The notes below the pieces were generated by a model. That model was not told the origin of the DNA. It did no database searches and worked only from the letters and a program-made list of their open reading frames with translations. A stretch of DNA of 64,000 bases, from assembly GCF_000172415.1 (NCBI RefSeq), contig NZ_ABLD01000014.1, positions 1 to 64,000 of the forward strand, in the 5' to 3' direction. The translations under genes and the position numbers were made by a program. The DNA comes from Paraburkholderia graminis C4D1M. Lineage in GTDB: Bacteria > Pseudomonadota > Gammaproteobacteria > Burkholderiales > Burkholderiaceae. Positions 42,691 through 50,927 of the stretch are shown here, piece by piece (position 1 is the first letter of the stretch; each line of letters begins with the position of its first letter).

Positions 42691-43470
42691 ATGATTCTCG
42701 GCGATACGATTCTCGAAACGCGCGGCCTCACCCGTGAGTTCAAAGGCTTCATTGCCGTGAACGGCGTGAACCTGCGCGTGCGCCGTGGCTCGATCCATGC
42801 GCTGATCGGCCCCAATGGAGCAGGCAAGACCACCTGCTTCAACCTGCTCACCAAGTTCCTCGAACCGACAGCCGGCCAGATCGTCTTTAACGGCGTCGAC
42901 ATTACGAAAGAGCGGCCGGCGCAAATCGCGCGGCGCGGCATCATTCGTTCGTTCCAGATTTCCGCTGTGTTTCCGCATCTGACGGCATTGCAGAATGTGC
43001 GCATCGGTTTGCAGCGCTCGCTCGGCACGGCTTTTCATTTCTGGAAAAGCGAGCGCACGCTGCGCCAACTCGACGACCGGGCGATGGACCTGCTCACGCA
43101 AGTGGGCCTGACCGATTTCGCCGATGTACTGACCGTCGAACTCTCATACGGCCGCAAGCGCGCGCTGGAAATCGCCACCACGCTCGCGATGGAACCCGAA
43201 CTCATGCTGCTCGACGAGCCGACGCAAGGCATGGGCCACGAGGACGTCGATCGCGTGACGGCATTAATCAAGAAAGTATCGAGCGGCCGCACGATTCTGA
43301 TGGTCGAACACAACATGAACGTGATTGCCGGCATCTCCGACACGATCACCGTGCTGCAACGAGGCGAAGTGCTCGCCGAGGGCACGTATGCCGACGTGTC
43401 GAAGAATCCGCTCGTGATGCAAGCCTATATGGGCAGCGCCGACGCGGCGCTCGCCGGAGCCCACGCATGA
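42691..43470 (+). CDS. livG: Branched-chain-type ABC transporter ATPase LivG
   Basis: One of two ATPases for a Liv-type importer. It has Walker A GPNGAGKTT, the Q-loop at RSFQISAVFPHL, signature ELSYGRKRALEIA (a variant of LSxGQ), Walker B LMLLDEPTQGMG and the H-loop VEHNMN. The C-terminal helix pattern is of the LivG type. I prefer ATG 42691, with GGAAGGG just upstream, over the ATG 12 nt earlier. It overlaps livF by ATGA. Confidence 0.9.
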   Translation: MILGDTILETRGLTREFKGFIAVNGVNLRVRRGSIHALIGPNGAGKTTCFNLLTKFLEPTAGQIVFNGVDITKERPAQIARRGIIRSFQISAVFPHLTALQNVRIGLQRSLGTAFHFWKSERTLRQLDDRAMDLLTQVGLTDFADVLTVELSYGRKRALEIATTLAMEPELMLLDEPTQGMGHEDVDRVTALIKKVSSGRTILMVEHNMNVIAGISDTITVLQRGEVLAEGTYADVSKNPLVMQAYMGSADAALAGAHA

Positions 43471-44225
43471 ACACAATTGCCGAGCGCGAAAGCCTCGAGG
43501 TGAGCGGCAAGGCCGCTGGCGCGCCCGCGCTCGAAATCACGGGATTGCAGGCCTGGTATGGCGAGTCGCACATCCTGCATGGCGTCGATCTGACCGTGGA
43601 CCGCGGCGAGGTTGTCACGCTGCTCGGACGCAACGGGGCGGGGCGCACCACGACATTGCGCGCGATCATGGGACTCACGGGTCGGCGCACGGGCTCGATC
43701 CGCATCGGCGGACGTGAAACGATCAATCTGCCCACGCATCGCATCGCGCATTGCGGCATTGGCTATTGTCCCGAAGAGCGCGGCATTTTTTCGAGCCTCT
43801 CGTGCGAGGAAAATCTGTTGTTGCCGCCGCCTGTCGGCGACAAGGCGCACATGATGTCGCTCGAGGAAATCTATTCGATGTTCCCGAATCTGCAGGAACG
43901 CCGCATGAGCCAGGGCACGCGGCTCTCAGGCGGCGAACAGCAGATGCTCGCGGTTGCGCGCATACTGCGCACCGGCGCGAGCCTGCTGCTGCTCGACGAG
44001 ATTTCCGAAGGGCTCGCGCCTGTCATCGTGCAGGCGCTCGCGCGCATGATCGTCACGTTGAAGGCGCGCGGCTACACGATCGTGATGGTCGAACAGAATT
44101 TCCGCTTTGCCGCGCCACTTGCCGATCGCTTCTATGTGATGGAGCACGGTACGATCGTCGAACACTTCGGGGCAAGTGAACTCGAAAGCAAGATGCCGGT
44201 GCTGCACGATTTGCTGGGCGTGTAG
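43467..44225 (+). CDS. livF: Branched-chain-type ABC transporter ATPase LivF with Arg in Walker A
   Basis: The second ATPase. Signature LSGGEQQMLAVARIL, Walker B LLLLDEISEGLAP and H-loop VEQNF are intact. The Walker A reads GRNGAGRTT, with Arg60 (CGC at 43644-43646) where the ATP-binding lysine is normally found. This may make LivF a regulatory or weak ATPase beside LivG, although similar substitutions occur in some Liv-type ATPases. Its start overlaps the livG stop. Confidence 0.9.
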   Translation: MNTIAERESLEVSGKAAGAPALEITGLQAWYGESHILHGVDLTVDRGEVVTLLGRNGAGRTTTLRAIMGLTGRRTGSIRIGGRETINLPTHRIAHCGIGYCPEERGIFSSLSCEENLLLPPPVGDKAHMMSLEEIYSMFPNLQERRMSQGTRLSGGEQQMLAVARILRTGASLLLLDEISEGLAPVIVQALARMIVTLKARGYTIVMVEQNFRFAAPLADRFYVMEHGTIVEHFGASELESKMPVLHDLLGV

Positions 44226-44278
44226 AGAGCGCGCCCAACTGCCTCTGATAACCACAAGCGAAGAACCAGGAGACACGA

Positions 44279-45493
44279 ATGAAAAAGAACCCACTCGCGC
44301 GGCTTGCCTCAGTTTGTTTCGCGGTCGCCGCCGGCGCCGCTATCACGATGAGTAGCGCGCAAGCGGCTGACGACGCAGTGAAGATCGGTTTCATCACCGA
44401 CATGTCGGGGCTTTACGCGGACATCGACGGCCAGGGCGGCCTCGAGGCGATCCGCATGGCGGTTGCCGATTTCGGCGGCAAGGTCAACGGCAAGCCGATC
44501 ACCGTGCTGTATGCGGATCACCAGAACAAGGCGGACATCGCGGCATCGCGCGCACGCGAATGGATGGATCGCGAGGGACTCGATCTGCTGATCGGCGGCA
44601 CGAACTCGGCAACCGGCCTGTCGATGAACACCGTCGCCGGTGAAAAGCACAAGGTGTACATCAGCATCGGCGCGGGCGCGGACACGCTGACCAACGAGCA
44701 ATGCACGCCGTACACGATTCACTATGCGTACGACACGACGGCGCTCGCAAAAGGCACCGGCTCAGCGGTCGTGAAGCAGGGCGGCAAGTCGTGGTACTTC
44801 CTGACGGCCGACTATGCGTTCGGCAAAGCGCTTGAAAAGAACACGTCGGACGTGGTGAAGGCGACCGGCGGCCAGGTGCTGGGCGCGGTGCGTCATCCGT
44901 TGTCGGCGTCGGATTTCTCGTCGTTCCTGTTGCAGGCACAGTCGTCGAAGGCGCAGGTTCTCGGTCTCGCCAATGCGGGCGGCGACACGATCAACTCGAT
45001 CAAGGCCGCGAAGGAATTCGGCATTACGAAGAGCATGAAGCTCGCCGCGCTGCTGATGTTCATCAACGACGTGCACAGTCTCGGTCTTGAAACAACACAA
45101 GGTCTCGTGCTGACCGATAGCTGGTACTGGAACAAGGACGCGAACACGCGCAAGTGGGCGCAGCGTTACTTCGACAAGATGCGCAAGATGCCGTCGAGCC
45201 TGCAGGCCGCCGACTATTCGGCGACGATGAATTACCTGAAAGCGGTGCAGGCAGTCGGCTCGACCGACTCCGAGAAAGTCATGGCGCAACTGAAGAAGAC
45301 GAAGATCGACGACTTCTATGCGAAGGGCTACATCCGTCAGGACGGCAGCATGATCCACGACATGTACCTGATGCAGGTGAAGACGCCGGCTGAGTCGAAA
45401 GAGCCGTGGGACTACTACAAGATCACCGCGACGATTCCGGGCGAGCAGGCGTTCACGACGAAGTCGGAAACGCGCTGCGCGCTGTGGAAATAA
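44279..45493 (+). CDS. livJ: ABC transporter substrate-binding protein (LivJ/LivK type)
   Basis: A periplasmic binding protein of the type I fold. The signal peptide ends MSSAQAAD; the mature protein starts DAVKIGFITDMSGLYADIDGQGGLEAIRMAVADFGG. The 404-residue length is normal. Sequence around GGTNSATGLSMNTVAGEKHKVYISIGAGADTLTN suggests the ligand pocket, but the ligand is unknown; the flanking oxidoreductases argue for an alcohol- or amide-type compound rather than leucine. CAGGAGA precedes the ATG. Confidence 0.9.
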   Translation: MKKNPLARLASVCFAVAAGAAITMSSAQAADDAVKIGFITDMSGLYADIDGQGGLEAIRMAVADFGGKVNGKPITVLYADHQNKADIAASRAREWMDREGLDLLIGGTNSATGLSMNTVAGEKHKVYISIGAGADTLTNEQCTPYTIHYAYDTTALAKGTGSAVVKQGGKSWYFLTADYAFGKALEKNTSDVVKATGGQVLGAVRHPLSASDFSSFLLQAQSSKAQVLGLANAGGDTINSIKAAKEFGITKSMKLAALLMFINDVHSLGLETTQGLVLTDSWYWNKDANTRKWAQRYFDKMRKMPSSLQAADYSATMNYLKAVQAVGSTDSEKVMAQLKKTKIDDFYAKGYIRQDGSMIHDMYLMQVKTPAESKEPWDYYKITATIPGEQAFTTKSETRCALWK

Positions 45494-45657
45494 GCGCGGA
45501 TTGACGGCCTGACTGTGACGGCTGGCTGTCCGCGTGGGCAGTCAGCCGTTCGCTTCGCTTCGCTTCATATGCCGCGCGCGGCCGGCGTGATGCGCGCTTC
45601 GCGTGCCGGCCCGATCGTGCGCAACCGATCTCGCCTTGACGATAGGTGAAGGCTTCA

Positions 45658-46542
45658 ATGGACATCTTTGGCATTCCGCTTCCCGCGATGCTGAGCCAGT
45701 TGCTGCTCGGACTCGTGAACGGCTCGTTCTACGCAATTCTGAGTCTGGGCCTTGCGGTGATCTTCGGCCTGCTGAACGTGATCAACTTCGCGCACGGCGC
45801 GTTGTTCATGCTCGGCGCGATGCTCGCGTGGATGGGTTTCTCGTACTTCGGCGTGCCGTACTGGCCGATGCTGATCATCGCGCCGCTGCTCGTCGGCCTG
45901 TTCGGCGTACTGATAGAACGCTCGATGCTGCGCTGGCTGTACAAGCTCGATCATCTGTACGGGCTGTTGCTCACGTTCGGGCTGACGCTCGTCGTGGAAG
46001 GCGTGTTCCGCTCCATCTACGGCTCGTCCGGTCAGCCTTACGACGTGCCATCGGCGTTGTCGGGCGCGACCAACCTCGGCTTCATGTTCCTGCCGAATTA
46101 TCGCGCGTGGGTCGTCGTGGCGTCGCTCATCGTCTGCTTCGCGACGTGGTTCGTGATCGAGAAGACACGGCTTGGCGCCTATCTGCGCGCGGGCACGGAG
46201 AACCCCAAGCTCGTCGAGGCGTTCGGCATCAACGTGCCGCTGATGATCACGCTCACCTACGGCTTCGGCGTCGCGCTCGCCGCGTTTGCCGGCGTGCTCG
46301 CCGCGCCCGTCATCCAGGTGTCGCCGCTGATGGGCCAGCCGATGATCATCACCGTGTTCGCGGTCGTGGTGATCGGCGGAATGGGTTCCATCATGGGCTC
46401 GATTCTCACGGGCCTCATGCTCGGCGTGATCGAAGGACTGACGCGCGTGTTCTATCCGGAGGCGTCGGCGACCGTGGTGTTCGTCATCATGGCGCTCGTG
46501 TTGCTGGTGCGTCCGGCGGGTCTCTTCGGCAAGGAAAAATGA
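45658..46542 (+). CDS. livH: Branched-chain-type ABC permease LivH
   Basis: An inner-membrane permease with about eight helices, 294 residues. It starts MDIFGIPLPAMLSQLLLGLVNGSFYAILSLGLAVIFGLLNVINFAHG, the classic LivH opening, and carries the EAA-like loop near GTENPKLVEAFGINV. I start at ATG 45658 rather than an upstream GTG. Its stop overlaps the livM start as ATGA. Confidence 0.92.
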   Translation: MDIFGIPLPAMLSQLLLGLVNGSFYAILSLGLAVIFGLLNVINFAHGALFMLGAMLAWMGFSYFGVPYWPMLIIAPLLVGLFGVLIERSMLRWLYKLDHLYGLLLTFGLTLVVEGVFRSIYGSSGQPYDVPSALSGATNLGFMFLPNYRAWVVVASLIVCFATWFVIEKTRLGAYLRAGTENPKLVEAFGINVPLMITLTYGFGVALAAFAGVLAAPVIQVSPLMGQPMIITVFAVVVIGGMGSIMGSILTGLMLGVIEGLTRVFYPEASATVVFVIMALVLLVRPAGLFGKEK

Positions 46543-47513
46543 TGCAGAGAAAACTGCTCTACGGTCTGCTGCTGCTCGCGCTCCTCGCGGTGCCCGTGCT
46601 CGGCATCTATCCGCTCTTCGTGATGAAGGTGATGTGCTTCGCGCTCTTCGCCGCCGCGTTCAATCTGCTGATCGGATACACGGGGCTGCTGTCGTTCGGC
46701 CACGCGATGTTTCTCGCGTCGGCAGGTTACGTCACCGGTTATGCGATGCAGACGCTCGGCTTTTCGCCCGAGCTCGGCGTGCTTGCGGGCACTGCTTGCG
46801 CGACGCTGCTGGGGTTTGTCGTCGGCATCTTCGCGATTCGCCGCCAGGGCATTTACTTTGCGATGGTGACGCTCGCGCTCGCACAAATGGTCTACTTCGT
46901 GTTCCTGCAAGCGCCGTTCACACATGGCGAGGACGGTCTGCAAGGCGTGCCGCGCGGCAAGCTTTTCGGCGTGCTGGATCTTTCGTCCGACGTCGCGCTG
47001 TACTTTGTCGTGCTGGCGATCATGGTGCTCGCGTTCCTGCTGATCGTGCGGATCGTGCATTCGCCGTTCGGTCAGGTGCTCGTCGCGATCAAGGAAAACG
47101 AGCCGCGCGCCGTGTCGCTCGGCTACGATACCGACCGCTTCAAGTTGCTGGCCTTCATTCTCTCGGCGGGGCTTGCGGGACTCGCAGGGTCGCTGAAGGT
47201 CGTGGTGCAAGGCTTCGAAACTTTGAGCGATGCGTATTGGACGATGTCGGGCCTCGTCGTGCTGATGACGCTCGTCGGCGGCATGGGCACGCTGTTCGGG
47301 CCGCTGCTCGGCGCGGCGCTGATCGTGGCTCTTGAAGATCGGCTGGGCGACATCGGCAGCGCGCTCGCTTCGACGACGGGCGTCGAATGGTTCCGCTCAT
47401 TGGGCGAATCGGTGACGATCGTGACGGGCGTGATCTTTATCGCCTGCGTGCTCGCGTTCCGGCGCGGGATCGTGGGCGAGATCATCGCGCGCGTTCGTCC
47501 GTTGCGCGCCTGA
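46539..47513 (+). CDS. livM: Branched-chain-type ABC permease LivM
   Basis: The partner permease, 324 residues, with LivM hallmarks NLLIGYTGLLSFGHAMF near the start and IKENEPRAVSLGYDTDRFKLLAF in the cytoplasmic loop contacting the ATPases. About ten helices are predicted. The ATG at 46539 overlaps the livH stop; a second ATG directly follows. It closes the first Liv locus. Confidence 0.92.
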   Translation: MMQRKLLYGLLLLALLAVPVLGIYPLFVMKVMCFALFAAAFNLLIGYTGLLSFGHAMFLASAGYVTGYAMQTLGFSPELGVLAGTACATLLGFVVGIFAIRRQGIYFAMVTLALAQMVYFVFLQAPFTHGEDGLQGVPRGKLFGVLDLSSDVALYFVVLAIMVLAFLLIVRIVHSPFGQVLVAIKENEPRAVSLGYDTDRFKLLAFILSAGLAGLAGSLKVVVQGFETLSDAYWTMSGLVVLMTLVGGMGTLFGPLLGAALIVALEDRLGDIGSALASTTGVEWFRSLGESVTIVTGVIFIACVLAFRRGIVGEIIARVRPLRA

Positions 47514-47688
47514 GCGGTGCAGTCCGGTTGCAGTGCATCGAATTACTTCGGCGTCCGATCTAATTGCGCTGCTTTGCAGTATGACCGGTCGATACCGCTT
47601 GAGCCCTTATTCACGTATCCTGCGGCAACGGCGCTTAAACGCGCCCCAATTTAGTGCCGCACTGCACCACTAGGGTAATTGCTAGTTG

Positions 47689-47704
47689 TGGCATGGGGGG
47701 TGCT
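47689..47704 (+). promoter_or_regulatory. Sigma-54 (-24/-12) promoter
   Basis: TGGCATGGGGGGTGCT has the invariant GG and GC at the exact sigma-54 spacing (consensus TGGCAC-N5-TTGCW, one mismatch in the first block and one in the second). A TGCACC-N5-GGTAAT element at 47663-47679 resembles half of an NtrC site but lies closer to the promoter than usual. Predicted start near 47715. Confidence 0.6.
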
Positions 47705-47714
47705 CGTTTAACCT

Positions 47715-47828
47715 TCATGCAGTTCTGATGCACCACGAATTTGCAGGTGGAGAACGAGGAGACATGAGGCACTAAGTGCCCACACGAAAGCGCTGTTGGA
47801 TTGATATCCAACAGCGCTTTTTATTTTT
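47715..47828 (+). ncRNA. Candidate sigma-54-dependent small RNA
   Basis: From the predicted sigma-54 start to the end of a very strong terminator the transcript is about 114 nt. The 523-nt gap it lies in has no credible protein gene. Inside it are a GAGGAG followed after two bases by ATG-AGG-CAC-TAA (47764-47775), too close to be a good ribosome site, and a possible CACC/GGTG hairpin. No known RNA family was recognised. It could instead be a leader for the downstream binding-protein gene. Confidence 0.5.
47787..47828 (+). terminator. Strong Rho-independent terminator of the candidate small RNA
   Basis: AAAGCGCTGTTGGAT (47787-47801) pairs perfectly with ATCCAACAGCGCTTT (47806-47820) across a TGAT loop, then TTATTTTTG follows. 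A 15-bp perfect stem is unusually long. Confidence 0.92.
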
Positions 47829-48036
47829 GTTTTCCAAATAGCGCCATTCAAATCTTTTGCTAACTCGGTGACCGTTTTATGTCGCCGACGATTCGCTCAT
47901 TTGCCACGCCACAGCCCGTCAAAACGCTTGCGGCGTGCGGCTCGCCTCCGCTACACTCCTCATTCACCGACCGCTGGGTCGGGATTTAATTCACGAATTT
48001 AATTTGAATTGTTTTAACGGGGCACAGAGGAGCGGG

Positions 48037-49203
48037 ATGAAGTCGGCATTGCGTTGGATCAGCGCGGCATTGGTCGCCACCGGAGTTTCGGCTGCATGGA
48101 GCGGCCCTGTATTCGCGGACGTGAAAATCGGCGTCACTGTCTCGGCAACCGGCCCGGCCGCATCGCTCGGCATCCCGGAGAAAAACACCATCGCGTTGCT
48201 GCCCAAGGAAGTGGCCGGGCAGAAGATCGATTACATCGTGCTCGACGACGCGACGGATTCCACGCAAGCCGTCAAGAACGCCCGCAAGCTCACCAGCGAA
48301 GATCACGTCGACGCGATGATCGGCTCGACCGTCGTGCCGAATTCGCTCGCCATGATGGACGTCGCCGCGGAAAACACCACGCCGGTTATCTCTCTGGCTG
48401 CTGCCGCAAGCATCGTCGAGCCAATGGACGCAAAGCGCGCGTGGGTCTTCAAGACGCCGCAAAACGACATCCTGATGGCCACCGCGATCGCGCAGCACAT
48501 GTCCAACCAGGGCGTGAAGACGGTCGCGTTCATCGGCTTCTCGGACGGCTACGGCGAGAGCTGGTTCAAGGAATTCAGCAAGGCCGCCGACCTCGCGAAG
48601 ATCAAGGTCGTGGCGAACGAACGCTTCGCGCGCAACGACGCGTCGGTCACGGGCCAGGTGCTGAAGATCATGTCGCAGAACCCGGACGCGGTGCTGATCG
48701 CAGGCGCGGGCACACCCGCAGCGCTGCCGCAGAAAACGCTCAGGGAGCGTGGTTACAAGGGCAAGTACTACCAGACGCACGGCGTCGCGAATAACGACTT
48801 CCTGCGCGTGTGCGGCAAGGACTGCGAGGGTACATATCTGCCGGCTGGCCCGCTGCTCGTCGCGGAGCAACTGCCCGATTCGAATCCGGTGAAGAAGAGC
48901 GCGCTCGCCTACAAGCGCGCGTACGAAGGCGCATATGGCGCGGGCTCGGTGTCGACTTTCGGCGGTCACGCATGGGACGCGGGTCTGCTGCTGCAACGCG
49001 CGATTCCTCTCGCGCTGAAGAAAGGGCAGCCCGGCACGCCGGCGTTCCGCGAAGCGCTGCGCGCCGCGCTCGAAGGCACGAAAGATCTGCCTGCATCGCA
49101 TGGCATCTTCAACATGAGCGCGAACGACCATGCCGGTCTCGATCAGCGGGCGCGCGTGATGGTGCAGATTGTCGGCGGCAAGTGGAAGTTGTCCGGCGAC
49201 TGA
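48037..49203 (+). CDS. ABC transporter substrate-binding protein (Liv type), first paralogue
   Basis: A periplasmic binding protein of 388 residues. The signal peptide ends SGPVFA, then DVKIGVTVSATGPAASLGIPEKNTIALLPKE. It keeps the two-lobe fold and a CGKDCEG cysteine pair in the second lobe. Its closest relative in the window is the next gene, with long identical stretches (GPAASLGIPEKNTIALLPKE, QTHGVANNDFLRVC). The ligand is unknown. AGAGGAG precedes ATG 48037. It ends in its own terminator, so it can be expressed separately from the permease genes. Confidence 0.92.
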   Translation: MKSALRWISAALVATGVSAAWSGPVFADVKIGVTVSATGPAASLGIPEKNTIALLPKEVAGQKIDYIVLDDATDSTQAVKNARKLTSEDHVDAMIGSTVVPNSLAMMDVAAENTTPVISLAAAASIVEPMDAKRAWVFKTPQNDILMATAIAQHMSNQGVKTVAFIGFSDGYGESWFKEFSKAADLAKIKVVANERFARNDASVTGQVLKIMSQNPDAVLIAGAGTPAALPQKTLRERGYKGKYYQTHGVANNDFLRVCGKDCEGTYLPAGPLLVAEQLPDSNPVKKSALAYKRAYEGAYGAGSVSTFGGHAWDAGLLLQRAIPLALKKGQPGTPAFREALRAALEGTKDLPASHGIFNMSANDHAGLDQRARVMVQIVGGKWKLSGD

Positions 49204-49234
49204 GCAAGGGCGAAGCAATAGTCGACCTCATACA

Positions 49235-49265
49235 AAAAGACGCGTGCAGTTGACGCGTCTTTTTT
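49235..49265 (+). terminator. Rho-independent terminator after the first binding-protein paralogue
   Basis: AAAAGACGCGT (49235-49245) pairs with ACGCGTCTTTT (49253-49263) across GCAGTTG, extending into more T residues. Confidence 0.9.
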
Positions 49266-49355
49266 ATTGCCTCGGTTGCTTTTTGCAGCGCTGTATCGAC
49301 GCCGCGAGTGTGGTTGTGCGGCTTCAGGACAAACCCGCATTTGGGTTGCAGTCTA

Positions 49356-49399
49356 TTGACCGTCGGCGCGACACGACGCAATACTACTAACATGTTAGT
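49356..49399 (+). promoter_or_regulatory. Promoter with palindromic operator ahead of the second binding-protein paralogue
   Basis: TTGACC (49356-49361), an 18-nt spacer and AATACT (49380-49385) form a fair sigma-70 promoter. The perfect 14-bp palindrome ACTAACATGTTAGT (49386-49399) follows at once and would cover the transcript start, a position typical for a repressor site. The rest of the 49204-49590 gap holds only the terminator above. Confidence 0.6.
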
Positions 49400-49590
49400 G
49401 TTTTGTGCACGCCAGTTCGGAAACGACATTTCAGGAATCGCAGCAGCAGGGAGTGACCTACAAGCGGCGAAGGCTATCTCGTTGAGCAGGGAAAACCATG
49501 CTTGGCACAGCCGGACCCTATAACTAGATTCAGACACCCGACCCACGAGTCGGATCACAGATACGCACTTCGGAGCGTTGGAGACTTGCA

Positions 49591-50763
49591 ATGGCAATGA
49601 CAAAGACAAAGACAAAGCAATGGGTACGGACTGGCATCGCGATGGCATTGATGTGCGGTGCAGGCGCGGCGTTCGCTCAGGTGAAGATCGGCGTGACGCT
49701 GTCGACCACGGGGCCGGCTGCATCGCTCGGGATTCCTGAGAAAAACACGATTGCGTTGCTGCCGAAAGAGATCGGCGGCAAGACGGTGCAGTACATCATC
49801 CTCGATGACGCGTCCGATACGGGCAAGGCCGTGCAGAACACGCGCAAGCTGATCGACGAAGATCACGTCGACGCGATCATCGGCTCAACCGTCACGCCGA
49901 ATTCGCTGGCCATGCTCGATCCCGCATCAGAAGGCAAGACGCCGGTCATTTCGCTCGCGGCTTCCGCTGCGATCATCTCGCCGATGGACGCGAAGCGCGC
50001 ATGGGCCTTCAAACCGCCGCAGAACGACAGCCTGATGGCCGACGCCATTGCCGAGTACATGGAGCATCACGGCGTGAAGACGGTCGGCTTCATCGGCTTC
50101 GCGGATGCCTACGGCGATAGCTGGAACAAGGTGTTCACAACCGCAGCCGCTGCGCACAACCTGAAGATCGTGACGAACGAGCGCTTCAACCGTACCGACG
50201 CTTCGGTGACGGGCCAGGTGCTCAAGACGATGGGTGCGAATCCCGACGCGGTCCTGATCGCAGGCTCCGGCACGCCGGCTGCGCTGCCGGCCAAGACGCT
50301 TAAGGAGCGCGGCTACAAGGGCAAGATTTATCAGACGCACGGCGTCGCGAATAACGACTTCCTGCGCGTGTGCGCCAAGGACTGCGAAGGCGAAATTCTG
50401 CCGGCCGGTCCGATCCTCGTCGCCGATCAATTGCCGGAGTCGAATCCGGTGAAGAAGTCGTCGCTGGCCTATAAGGCGGCGTACGAGAAAGCCTACGGCG
50501 CGGGTTCGGTCGCGACCTTCGGCGGTCATGCATGGGACGCCGGCCAGATGCTGCAACGTGCGATTCCGGAGGCTTTGAAGACGGCTCAACCGGGCACCGA
50601 AGCATTCCGCGTGGCACTGCGCGGCGCGCTGGAAAGCATCAAGGAACTGCCGGTCTCGCACGGCATCATGAACACGACCACGACTGACCACAACGGCCTC
50701 GACAAGCGCGCACGCGTGATCGTCGAGATCGTCGACGGCAAGTGGAAGCTGCAGAACGACTAA
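49591..50763 (+). CDS. ABC transporter substrate-binding protein (Liv type), second paralogue
   Basis: A 390-residue binding protein. A basic N-terminus with KTKTK (from three ACAAAG-type hexamers) leads into a signal peptide ending GAAFA, then QVKIGVTLSTTGPAASLGIPEKN. It shares most of its length with the preceding paralogue, including a CAKDCEG pair. Tandem duplication followed by divergence is likely and may widen the ligand range of one permease. GGAG lies 7 nt ahead of the ATG. The following terminator means the permease genes are read less than this protein. Confidence 0.92.
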   Translation: MAMTKTKTKQWVRTGIAMALMCGAGAAFAQVKIGVTLSTTGPAASLGIPEKNTIALLPKEIGGKTVQYIILDDASDTGKAVQNTRKLIDEDHVDAIIGSTVTPNSLAMLDPASEGKTPVISLAASAAIISPMDAKRAWAFKPPQNDSLMADAIAEYMEHHGVKTVGFIGFADAYGDSWNKVFTTAAAAHNLKIVTNERFNRTDASVTGQVLKTMGANPDAVLIAGSGTPAALPAKTLKERGYKGKIYQTHGVANNDFLRVCAKDCEGEILPAGPILVADQLPESNPVKKSSLAYKAAYEKAYGAGSVATFGGHAWDAGQMLQRAIPEALKTAQPGTEAFRVALRGALESIKELPVSHGIMNTTTTDHNGLDKRARVIVEIVDGKWKLQND

Positions 50764-50853
50764 TACAAAGCGACTCATAGAAAGCGGTACGCGCCTCTCG
50801 TGAAGTGCGGCACATGACGCCGCACTGCCATTCTGTTCGATGACAATGGCACC

Positions 50854-50892
50854 GACCGCCGCGCCGTGCTCCGGCGCGGCGGTCGTCTTTTT
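50854..50892 (+). terminator. Intra-operon terminator between binding protein and permease genes
   Basis: GACCGCCGCGCCG (50854-50866) pairs perfectly with CGGCGCGGCGGTC (50872-50884) across TGCTC, followed by GTCTTTTT. Partial read-through would give an excess of binding protein over permease. Confidence 0.88.
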
Positions 50893-50927
50893 CCAGTTTC
50901 GATTTCGACGCTTCAGGACGAGGAAGT

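Noticed and set aside
47663..47679. Full NtrC enhancer site ahead of the sigma-54 promoter
   Set aside because: Only one half matches well and it lies only about ten bases ahead of the -24 element, closer than usual enhancers; kept only as a hint.
49597..49620. Tandem ACAAAG hexamers at the start of the second binding-protein gene as a phase-variable repeat
   Set aside because: Only about three units, in multiples of three bases, encoding a plausible basic signal-peptide start.
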